Shown here piece by piece: positions 57,420 through 64,000 of a stretch of DNA of 64,000 bases. The DNA lies in NCBI RefSeq assembly GCF_003992725.1, contig NZ_RZNF01000003.1, positions 300,511 to 364,510 of the forward strand, written 5' to 3'. Source of the stretch: Rhodomicrobium lacus. GTDB taxonomy: Bacteria > Pseudomonadota > Alphaproteobacteria > Rhizobiales > Rhodomicrobiaceae. The translations under genes were made by a program, and so were the position numbers. Each line of letters begins with the position of its first letter. Positions within the stretch are counted from its first letter, which is position 1. A model generated the notes under the pieces. It searched no databases. It saw only the letters and a list, made by a program, of their open reading frames with translations, and was not told where the DNA came from.

Positions 57420-59385
57420 TCAGCCCGACCTTTTCGCCGCGGTCATGACACCACCGAAGGCGCCAAAGGGCCGGGCCGGCCCTCGGCTTTGGGTTCGTCG
57501 TCTGGCCATTTTCAAGGATCGCCAGACCCTCATCCGCGATGTGCCGCTGAAACCTGGCCTCAACATCATCTGGACACCGGATATGTCGAGCAGCGGCCGC
57601 CGCGCCTTGGCGCATGGCAGCGGCAAAACCACATTCTGCCGATTGCTTCGGGCCTGACTCGGCGAGCCAAGCTACGCAATCGACACTCAGCGATCGCGCC
57701 TCATGACGCGACTTCCCGACGGCCTGTTCGCGGCCGAGATTCTGATCGACGGCGTATGCTGGGTCGCCATCCGCCCGCTGGGGCTGCCGGGCGGAGAGTT
57801 CGTCGTTCAAGCTGATACGATCGAAGATGCGATCCGGCGGGGCCGTCGCGATGGTGATCAAGGAGCCATCGATCCTGTCATCGTCGGCAGCTTCTTCTCG
57901 TCGTTGGCGGGGGCAACGCCACCGGAAATCAGCCGCGAACAGGTCTGGGACGTGCTTCGGGCCTGGCTGACGCGCGATCAGGAATGCCGTCTCGCCGACA
58001 TCCTCGCATGGCGTTCATCACAAACCCAGACCCGGTCCCGCGCGCAGGTGCTGGGCGAAACCGCCAAGCTGACCATGGTGCGCCTTGCCTTGCGCGCTCT
58101 CGACGCGGAAGAGCGTGCCGCCGCCGCCCGCGAGCGAGAGTTGGTCGCTACCGTAGAGGACGAGCGTCGCCGCCACGCGTATCAGCAACAGCGATATGCC
58201 GAGAGCTTGAACGCAGTGAGGCAGGCGCTGGGTGTCAGCGATGAAGTTGGGTTCGAAGACACGATCGACCAGAAGGGATTGGTTTCGTTGGCGGAGGCTG
58301 CGCTGGCCGAGGCTATGCGAGCGACTGTGCCGAAGCCTCCCGATGTCGGAGCCATCTTTGCCCGCCAAAAGGCTCTCAATGCCGAGCGCGAAATGCTGAC
58401 GACGAAACAGCAGCAGTTGGACAATGACGCGCGTTTCAAGCGAGGCGAGGCCGAACGCTACCGCTCCGAAGCCAATCCGGGTGAGATCGACATCACGCAA
58501 GGCCGGATCAGAGTGTGCCCCGTGTGCCGGGTCAGCATCGACGAGATCAAGGCGAACGGATGCGGGATTTCGCTCGAACCCTGTGATCTGGCCGCACTAA
58601 AGTCAGCCATAGCAGACAAGCAAAAGAAGGCCGCCGATCTGGATGCTGAGGCAGGTGGTGCGGAGCAGGAGAGCAAGCTCGTTGGGGCGCAGATTCAGCA
58701 GTTGGAGGCGAAGCGGCTCGCGCTGGAGACTGAGGTCAAAACCGCAGATGACGCCGTCCGCGCCGCGCAGGCCGTAACGGAGGAGATTCAGGACGGAATC
58801 TATCTTGCGAGACGCATGTTCGACGATGTTCGGGCGCTTCGTGAGAGCGCGAAGAATGAAAAACCTGCTCCTTGCGGAACCACGGCTTTAGACGCCGTTC
58901 GCGCGCAGTTGAAGGCTGGTAAAGCGCGGGCGCAAGTCGCCATCCGGATCCTGGAGGAGCGGTATCAGGGGATCATTGCTGCTTGGCTCCCCGAAGGAAT
59001 TACCAGCGCGATCAAGCTGGACGGCCACGGACTGAAAGTCGATGCCGAGTTCGCGGGACGGGGGGAAGTGTCCACCGCGGCGCTGGATTCGCTCAAGATC
59101 GTCGCCTTCGACCTCGCGGCGTTGCATATGGCCATTGAGGAACAAGCCGATCTGCCGGCCTTTCTTATCCACGACAGCCCGCGTGAAGCCGACCTGGATG
59201 GGCAGCTCTATGCTGGCCTGTTCGAACTCGTGCATCGATGGGAGGAGGCTGCCGCGACGCCGTGTTTCCAATACATCGTAACGACGACCACCGCCCCGCC
59301 GCCCGAGTTGCAGGACGAACGCTACGTCCGGCTTCAGATGAGTTCGACACCGGCGGAAGTGCGATTGTTTGCGATGGATATTTGA
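57412..59385 (+). pseudogene. SMC/Rad50-like ATPase interrupted by one in-frame TGA
   Basis: A single 658-codon frame broken only at 57655-57657. Before the stop: WVRRLAIFKDRQTLIRDVPL, NIIWTPDMSS and Walker A HGSGKTTFCRLLR (residues 68-80). After it: LGEPSYAIDTQRSRLMTRLP, in register. A long coiled-coil follows (about 225-300) with a zinc-hook-like CPVCRVSIDEIKANGCGI near 368, another coil, and Walker B-like LPAFLIHDSPREADLDGQL near 585. Homologues have C-LGEP at the stop, so TGC or TGT to TGA is the simplest cause. An ATG at 57703 could restart a protein lacking Walker A. Starts within the methylase end. Confidence 0.83.
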
Positions 59386-59393
59386 GCTCCGAT

Positions 59394-60149
59394 ATGGCTC
59401 TTGAGGCTCCCCAATCCTTCATTATACGAGAAGAATGCGAGAAAGCCGCCTCGCATAACGGCTTCCGCCGTGTTCTAGGTGAGAAGGCTGGATGGCGCGC
59501 CTTCGCGTCCACGACAGCGCACGGCGCAATCTATTTGGCAGCGGAAGGCATCCAGGGGCCGTGGTTTCTCGCTACCGATCATGCCGGCGTCGTCGCGGAA
59601 CTGGATTGGCCAGCCGCCGCCATGCCCGGCCCCGGCACTCGGCGCTACGCCTTCAATGCGCTGGGCGAGCTCTACGCAGCGCTGAATCGAGTCTATGCCT
59701 TGGCGATCAGTCTTCCTGACGCACCTCTGCGCGAGTTTGAGCGGCGCGTGGCCAACCTGCCGCAAACCACCGAGATTGAGCGCCTGGTGGTGCAGCGGAT
59801 TGGACAGGACATCTTTCGCGACCGTCTGATGGATTACTGGCAGGGGCGTTGCCCTCTGACGGGGATCGCCGATCCCGCGCTGCTGCGCGCCTCGCACATC
59901 ATCCCTTGGGCTGATTGCGAAAACGATGCCGAGCGGCTCGACGTGCATAACGGCTTGCTGCTGTCAGCGCTCTGGGATGCCGCCTTCGATCGCGCGCTCG
60001 TGACCTTCGATGACGCCGGAAACCCGGTGTTTTCGCCAGCACTCAGCGAACAGGCGCGTGCCGAATTACGCTGGAGCGCTTCCATTTCGCTAACGGACGA
60101 TCACCGTTGGCGGCTCGCGCGCCATCGCGAGAGAGCGCGATCTCAATAG
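59394..60149 (+). CDS. HNH_2 endonuclease-like protein of the defence cassette
   Basis: 251 residues, 8 bp after the ATPase gene. The N-terminal 130 residues (EECEKAASHNGFRRVLGEKA, then FASTTAHGAIYLAAEG) are a variable sensor-like domain. The C-terminal HNH_2 domain reads CPLTGIADPALLRASHIIPW, ADCENDAERLDVHNGLLLSA and LWDAAFDRALVTFDDAG; the His of SHI, the Asn of HNG and the downstream Asp/His pattern are as in active members. It probably cuts DNA. It appears intact and closes the operon. Confidence 0.85.
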   Translation: MALEAPQSFIIREECEKAASHNGFRRVLGEKAGWRAFASTTAHGAIYLAAEGIQGPWFLATDHAGVVAELDWPAAAMPGPGTRRYAFNALGELYAALNRVYALAISLPDAPLREFERRVANLPQTTEIERLVVQRIGQDIFRDRLMDYWQGRCPLTGIADPALLRASHIIPWADCENDAERLDVHNGLLLSALWDAAFDRALVTFDDAGNPVFSPALSEQARAELRWSASISLTDDHRWRLARHRERARSQ

Positions 60150-60164
60150 TAGCGCGGGTCGCGC

Positions 60165-60360
60165 TCACGCAGCGCCGACGACCTCGACATATTCCGACTG
60201 CGAGGGGATCATCAGATATGCCCCCAGCCGCGCCACATGATGCACGCCGTGTAATTGTCGGTGCCTGCGTGCATCTCGACGATAAAAGCGGTTGGCCGCG
60301 ACCGAGACCACCTTGCGCGATCACGCGCTTGCGATCGTCGTGGCTCATGATCTTGGGTAA
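60165..60360 (-). pseudogene. Remnant of an unidentified gene
   Basis: On the minus strand two short pieces in different frames look protein-like: FIVEMHAGTDNYTACIMWRG and, after a shift, GAYLMIPSQSEYVEVVGAA followed by a stop at 60165. Together they suggest the C-terminal end of a gene, in the same direction as the FecCD remnant just to the right and perhaps from the same operon. No family is recognised. Confidence 0.3.
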
Positions 60361-60393
60361 AAAAGCGCTGATCCTTCCTGTTTTCCAGCTGCC

Positions 60394-61010
60394 CTATCCC
60401 CGTCTTCGCCTGCTCGACAGGAATAGCGTGACGATGAAAACCGGCACGCCGATCAATGTCACGCCGATGGGCAGGCGAAGGGCGCTGAGCAAGCCGCGTG
60501 CAAGGGCATCCGCCGGCACGACGAGAATGCCGCCCATCAGCCCCGACAGCAGCAGCCTCCGCCGACCGACTGCGGGGATACCTCGCGAGATGCGGGGTCA
60601 ACACTCCGAGGAACGTCAGCGGACCGACGGCCTTGACAGCCGACGCGGCCAGCATTCGGCAAACACAAGCAGCACGGGCCGGGACCGCCCAACCGGCTCG
60701 CAGCGGCCGCGAACGCGATGAGTTCCCGGGGAGCGCCGGGCGCGACGAACGCGAGCACCATGACCATCGTAATGGCCCCTTGGCTCAACCCGAAAAGCCC
60801 GGGGTCGGCCAAGGGATTGCAGAATGGCATCAGCGAGCGCAACACACCAACCAGCCATGAAGCCCATGAGGATGCGGGCAGCCGCACCGTCCATAAAGCG
60901 TAAACCTGTTCGTCGGTCATTTCGCGACCGACGAACAGGCGCACGAGATCCGAAATTCTGTTCTGCCGAGCCCCGTCGAAAGCGTCGCGAGCAGAATGGC
61001 CGCAACCGCG
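60394..61010 (-). pseudogene. Remnant of a FecCD-family ABC iron transporter permease
   Basis: Pieces in all three minus-strand frames follow the order of a siderophore/haem permease: VAAILLATLSTGLGRTEF, LVRLFVGREMTDEQVYALWT, VRLPRILMGFMAGWCVALAD, NPLADPGLFGLSQGAITMVM, LTFLGVLTPHLAR, and the C-terminus LMGGILVVPADALARGLLSA with LRLPIGVTLIGVPVFIVTLF and a stop at 60394. FecCD proteins have about 330 residues; roughly a third in the middle is gone and at least three frameshifts are present. A dead gene. Confidence 0.72.
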
Positions 61011-61159
61011 CTCGATATGACAGGAGCCAGCTCCCAGCGATCTGATGAATGGGCGAAAATCCGCCCCTGTGATCGCGCCCGCAAGGCGCGTTGGCGGCAA
61101 TAAACGCATGGTCAGCAAACGCGAGGTAGAACGAGACCTTGGGAGAGGACGCGCGCTTA

Positions 61160-61450
61160 AAGAACCATGGTCTGGCACCGAAGTCGGCGGCGGACTTCGC
61201 ATTTTGTGCTGCACGGATTTCATTACCTCAAGGACGACGGTGTGATGGCAATTATTTCGCCGCACGGCGTTTTGTTTCGCAGGAGGTGCGGAGGCGAAAA
61301 TACGCTGTAAGCTCGCTGGACGATGGGCATATTGCACGTTATCGGCCGCCGGCGAACTGTCCTACTCGAGCGGCACCCGGTCTGAATCCTTGGTCTTGAA
61401 GAAGGGCGAGACGTGGACCGGACCGGGAGCCCACGAAGGTGTAAGGCGGG
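61160..61450 (+). pseudogene. Remnant of hsdM (type I restriction-modification methylase)
   Basis: Frames join into a typical HsdM segment: NHGLAPKSAADFA, then HFVLHGFHYLKDDGVMAIIS and PHGVLFR after a one-base shift, then LDDGHIA, then LSYSSGTRSESLVLKKGETW in a third frame. Intact HsdM proteins have LPHGVLFRGG and later IP..ILVLKK in this order. Both ends are missing and there are at least three frame changes. It shows that a type I R-M locus once lay here. Confidence 0.72.
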
Positions 61451-61463
61451 CGCTTGGAAGATG

Positions 61464-61546
61464 GTCAACATATGGATTGACGTATCAAGTCAATATGTCA
61501 ATTTATACATTGACACCGTCTGTTTTTTGTCAACCGATTGATTGAC
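61464..61546 (+). promoter_or_regulatory. Triple palindromic operator of the mobile mystery operon
   Basis: Three copies of GTCAA-N8-TTGAC: 61464-61481, 61497-61514 and 61529-61546, with start-to-start distances of 33 and 32 bases, close to three turns of DNA. The third ends two bases before the ATG of the HTH gene. Extra half-sites (TTGAC 61477, GTCAA 61489) form the reverse arrangement between copies. The even phasing suggests cooperative binding of the HTH protein to its own promoter; that is inference. Confidence 0.78.
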
Positions 61547-61548
61547 GA

Positions 61549-62013
61549 ATGAGCATCAAGCGAGCCGTTCGCGAGCAATATCAGGCCATCGTCGACCGCG
61601 CAGCAGGTCAGACGATTGGCCTTCGCGTGCCGCCCGAAGGCTGGCTTCGCACAATGCGCAAGGCGCTCGGGATGTCTGGCGCACAGCTGGGACGGCGAAT
61701 GGGTCTGACACGGGCGCGGATCGCCGCCGCTGAACACGCGGAACTCTCCGGAGCGATAACGCTGAAATCGATGCAGGCTGCCGCAGAAGCCATGGGATGC
61801 CGCTTCGTCTATGCTGTCGTGCCGCAAACGACCGTTGAAGAGGCGGTAGTGGCACAAGCCAGAAAGAAGGCACTCGCCATCGTTCATGCCGCCAGCGGTC
61901 ATATGGCGCTCGAAAGCCAGGTGCTTCCCGACGACAGGATTGCGAGACAGGTCGCCCGGCTTGCGGAAGATCTTGTGCGGGCGATGCCGCCTGATTTCTG
62001 GGAGGACAAATGA
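61549..62013 (+). CDS. Mobile mystery protein A (HTH regulator)
   Basis: 154 residues matching the mobile mystery protein A family, found with protein B on many mobile elements. The N-terminal AVREQYQAIVDRAAG and the XRE-type helix-turn-helix PEGWLRTMRKALGMSGAQLG then RRMGLTRARIAAAEHAEL are clear, followed by ITLKSMQAAAEAMGCRFVYA and a helical C-terminus ending PPDFWED. It is likely to repress the operon and to act as antitoxin-like partner of the Fic protein. ATGA overlap with the next gene. Confidence 0.9.
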   Translation: MSIKRAVREQYQAIVDRAAGQTIGLRVPPEGWLRTMRKALGMSGAQLGRRMGLTRARIAAAEHAELSGAITLKSMQAAAEAMGCRFVYAVVPQTTVEEAVVAQARKKALAIVHAASGHMALESQVLPDDRIARQVARLAEDLVRAMPPDFWEDK

Positions 62014-62612
62014 CCGGCGTCATGGATTATCCGGAAGGGGCTACCCCGCTCGACCCGGACGAGATGCAGGGCCTGAAGTACCGGCACATCACGACACGCG
62101 GCGAACTCGACGAACTGGAGCAGGTCAATATCGAATCGGGGCTGCTTTGGCTTTCCCGCCAGCGCCAAAAAGACTTGCTCACGGACGATTTCGCCATCAC
62201 GTTGCACAAGAAGCTGTTCGGCGATGTCTGGAAGTGGGCCGGGACGTTCCGCAGGACCGGCAAGAACATCGGAATCGATCCTCGCCATATCGGGGTCGAA
62301 CTGCGCATGCTGCTTCAGGATGCGCGATACTGGGCGGATAACGGCACCTTCGATCCGGTCGAGGCGGCAGTGAGGCTCCATCATCGCATGGTCTTCATCC
62401 ATCCGTTCCCGAATGGTAATGGCCGACATGCCCGCATCATGGCCGACGCAGTCCTGACGCACGTCTATGGCGAAAGACCGATCGACTGGTCGGGCGGCTC
62501 CGATCTGCAAAGGATGAACGCGCGGCGATTGAGCTATATTGCTGCGCTGCGCGCCGCTGACAGGGGCGATCTGGAGCCGCTGCTGGCGTTTGCTGGTTAC
62601 GGTGAGCGATGA
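62010..62612 (+). CDS. Mobile mystery protein B (Fic-domain protein)
   Basis: 200 residues. The Fic active site is HPFPNGNGRHARIMAD at residues 131-146, with catalytic His131 and the full H-P-F-x-x-G-N-G-R-x-x-R pattern; the flap and the segment KLFGDVWKWAGTFRRTGKNIG before it are typical of Fic proteins that add AMP to a target. The target of this family is unknown. The N-terminal piece MDYPEGATPLDPDEMQGLK is the usual start of mobile mystery protein B. It appears intact. Confidence 0.92.
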   Translation: MTGVMDYPEGATPLDPDEMQGLKYRHITTRGELDELEQVNIESGLLWLSRQRQKDLLTDDFAITLHKKLFGDVWKWAGTFRRTGKNIGIDPRHIGVELRMLLQDARYWADNGTFDPVEAAVRLHHRMVFIHPFPNGNGRHARIMADAVLTHVYGERPIDWSGGSDLQRMNARRLSYIAALRAADRGDLEPLLAFAGYGER

Positions 62613-62717
62613 TCGCCGCCGCGACAAAGGCTTGACAGAGGGTTTATTGGGGCGACGTCCGTTGCAGCCTGAATCTTAACATGCGTTTGAAAGTCACGCC
62701 CGGAAGGGATCGAGGAA

Positions 62718-62744
62718 TGAAACCGGACCACAAGTCCGGTTTCA
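62718..62744. terminator. Hairpin between convergent Fic and zeta-like genes
   Basis: TGAAACCGGAC - CACAA - GTCCGGTTTCA, perfect 11-base arms. It lies 105 bp after the Fic stop and 27 bp from the end of the zeta-like gene read from the other side. No pronounced T-tract is present in either direction, but the position between convergent genes fits a terminator. Confidence 0.6.
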
Positions 62745-62771
62745 CGTTACTTATGCGCGGTCTCGTTGCCG

Positions 62772-63605
62772 CTACCGCTCCATACCTCTGCTGCGGGCGC
62801 TGCGGAGGAATTGCTGTGTTTCCCGCCGTTCGAGGCTGCTGGCCTGCCGGGCTTCCATCTTGGCCTCGATGCGCCGCTCGATGGTTTGCAGCCGGGACCT
62901 GTCGGCGGCTTCGAGCGGTCTCGCGATCTCTCGCCGGAAGGCGGTTCCCGCATCGCGACCCTCTTCCGTCGAAAACAGGAGCGCGCCGCTTCGGTCGAAG
63001 ACACGAATGGGCGCGAGCTTGCGAACCTCGATGAGGGTCAGCGTATTCGCCAGGGTCTGCGCGGCCTCGTCATGCGACTGAGGCGGCACCAGCGTCCCCC
63101 AGCCGAGTTTTTCCCTTCCGGCTTCGTAGATGTCGAGAAGGCGCGCGCGGGAAATCTGTTCGGGCAGCGCTATGACCTGAACCGAAGTTTTGTACCCGGC
63201 TTCGCACGCCTGTTGAAGCACGTCGCGGGTCACACTCTGATTTCTGAAGAAGCCGTCGAGCACGATATTGCGGCGCCCCCCGATGGCGGTGAGAGCAAGC
63301 GTTTCAGCCCATTTCTGCGCGTCGAGATCGGTCGCCTGGACGAACGCCCTTTCATCGCTCGCGAGAAGTGCTGCCGCGTCGGGATGGAAGTGCCGCGCCT
63401 CGGCCACGCTGACGATCACGGGAGCGGGAGAAAGGCCTTCGACGGCTGCCGCGCGAAGTTTAGCCTGGAGCGAGCCAGGCTGCCCGCCGATGAGGGTCAG
63501 GACCGGCTTTGCCGCAGGCTCGGAGCCCGCAAGCATGTCGTCCTGCATGATCCCGGAGATTTCATCGTGGCTTTCAGCGGTGAGCCTGTAGGAAGGGCTG
63601 GTCAT
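62772..63605 (-). CDS. Zeta-toxin-like protein with degenerate active site
   Basis: 277 residues resembling zeta toxins, kinases that phosphorylate UDP-N-acetylglucosamine or related sugars. The P-loop region reads LTLIGGQPGSLQAKLRAAA, where active members have G-x-P-G-x-G-K-S/T, so the ATP-binding Lys is lost. The next segment VSVAEARHFHPDAAALLA stands where a G-D-D/E-L-R motif is expected; again the acidic residue is missing. The rest (RRNIVLDGFFRN, GYKTSVQVIALPEQISRARL, ARLLDIYEAG) keeps the family pattern. Its start overlaps the small upstream gene (ATGA), like a toxin behind an antitoxin. Likely inactive or with a changed role. Confidence 0.75.
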   Translation of the reverse strand: MTSPSYRLTAESHDEISGIMQDDMLAGSEPAAKPVLTLIGGQPGSLQAKLRAAAVEGLSPAPVIVSVAEARHFHPDAAALLASDERAFVQATDLDAQKWAETLALTAIGGRRNIVLDGFFRNQSVTRDVLQQACEAGYKTSVQVIALPEQISRARLLDIYEAGREKLGWGTLVPPQSHDEAAQTLANTLTLIEVRKLAPIRVFDRSGALLFSTEEGRDAGTAFRREIARPLEAADRSRLQTIERRIEAKMEARQASSLERRETQQFLRSARSRGMER

Positions 63606-63880
63606 TCATTGGCTCCCTTCAGGCTGACGAGAGGCCCGTATTCGGCGATACAGCGGATGCGCGCTTCCACGTCTCCCCTGTAAAGGCGCATCTTGAGGGC
63701 ATTCGCCTCGCGGCTTTTTGAAACGAGAAGAGCGACCCTCTCCAGATCGCCGACACGTGTGGCCTTCGCCAACTCGCGCGATATCCAGCCGCGATAGGCA
63801 TGCATCACATCCAAAGCGACTTCCATCTCCAGAACCCCCTCCCTGCTATAGTCGTCGTCCGAACTTTCGGGATCGCCCAT
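63602..63880 (-). CDS. Hypothetical small protein paired with the zeta-like gene
   Basis: 92 residues. Acidic start (MGDPESSDDDYSREGVLEME), then helices VALDVMHAYRGWISRELAKA, GDLERVALLVSKSREANALK and EARIRCIAEYGPL. ATG 63880 has GGGAGGA eight bases upstream; a longer frame reaching the window end includes a G-tract and is not credible. It sits where the antitoxin lies in zeta-type modules and overlaps the zeta-like start by 4 bp. No family is recognised. Confidence 0.65.
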   Translation of the reverse strand: MGDPESSDDDYSREGVLEMEVALDVMHAYRGWISRELAKATRVGDLERVALLVSKSREANALKMRLYRGDVEARIRCIAEYGPLVSLKGANE

Positions 63881-63980
63881 GCCGGTTTTCCTCCCTCTCT
63901 GCGTCCCCCGATGTTCATAACCTGTTCTTGATCTGACGCCAATATATTTACTTAGGTGTGAGTGGGTATCGCGCTCAATC

Positions 63981-63994
63981 GGGGGGGGGGGGGG
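63981..63994. repeat. G14 homopolymer tract
   Basis: Fourteen consecutive G on the + strand, six bases before the end of the window and about 100 bp upstream of the small gene at 63602-63880. It is the longest single-base run noticed here. It could be a slippage site or an unreliable end of a sequence assembly. Confidence 0.95.
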
Positions 63995-64000
63995 CGTCAT

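Noticed and set aside
57655..57657. TGA in the ATPase as a selenocysteine codon.
   Set aside because: No SECIS-like hairpin is evident next to it, the residue is not catalytic in this family, and neighbouring genes are also broken, so a nonsense mutation is simpler.
1..64000. CRISPR arrays, rRNA genes or complete tRNA genes.
   Set aside because: No regularly spaced direct repeats, rRNA-like sequence or full cloverleaf was noticed; only the tRNA 3' fragment at 41763-41786.

Overview
The window is high-GC DNA from an alphaproteobacterium, most likely of the order Hyphomicrobiales. The gene order ssb - gyrA - coaD - two cyclophilins - queA - tgt, a BcsS-type cellulose-associated protein and a GAACN7GAAC LexA box in front of ssb all fit that group; the genus is not resolved. 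The window reads as a chromosome segment carrying two blocks of prophage genes, a stretch of core genes, and the left part of a mobilizable island full of conflict and defence genes.

Positions 1-12.3 kb hold the packaging, head and neck module of a P22-type short-tailed phage on the + strand: terminase, portal, scaffold-like protein, P22-type coat, gp4-like and gp10-like neck proteins, a large protein with a GTA-type TIM barrel, a GNAT protein and a frameshifted DNA-transfer protein. A vapBC toxin-antitoxin pair lies on the opposite strand between terminase and portal. Positions 12.4-23.4 kb are ordinary bacterial genes: a four-helix membrane protein, cytochrome b561, a crotonase, a membrane patatin, and an operon otsB - GH15 - otsA - glk that could make trehalose and return it to glucose 6-phosphate. 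Positions 23.5-27.7 kb are phage-like again: a beta-helix tailspike, a GH108 endolysin and two small membrane proteins of a lysis cassette.

Positions 27.8-41.6 kb are core or chromosomal genes: hup, ssb with an SOS promoter, gyrA, coaD, periplasmic and cytoplasmic cyclophilins, the queuosine genes queA-tgt, an EamA transporter, an NAD(P)-binding protein, an M23-like peptidase, bcsS, a TPR protein and an Sfp-type phosphopantetheinyl transferase.

At 41763-41786 there is what looks like the 3' end of a tRNA gene with no tRNA body, as left behind by an integrating element. To its right come MobC and a MOB-type relaxase, a broken IS481 transposase, and a five-gene cassette: DEAD/DUF1998 helicase, SNF2 (DrmD-like) helicase, Eco57I-like N6-adenine methylase, SMC/Rad50-like ATPase and HNH_2 nuclease. 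It resembles class 1 DISARM and helicase-methylase-ATPase defence systems but has its own composition. Three of the five genes carry a visible lesion: a -1 frameshift, a frame break with probable deletion, and an in-frame TGA. Downstream are remnants of a FecCD permease and of hsdM, then an intact mobile mystery protein A/B pair (HTH + Fic) with three evenly spaced GTCAA-N8-TTGAC palindromes before it, and a zeta-toxin-like gene that lacks the Walker A lysine. The island runs off the right end of the window.
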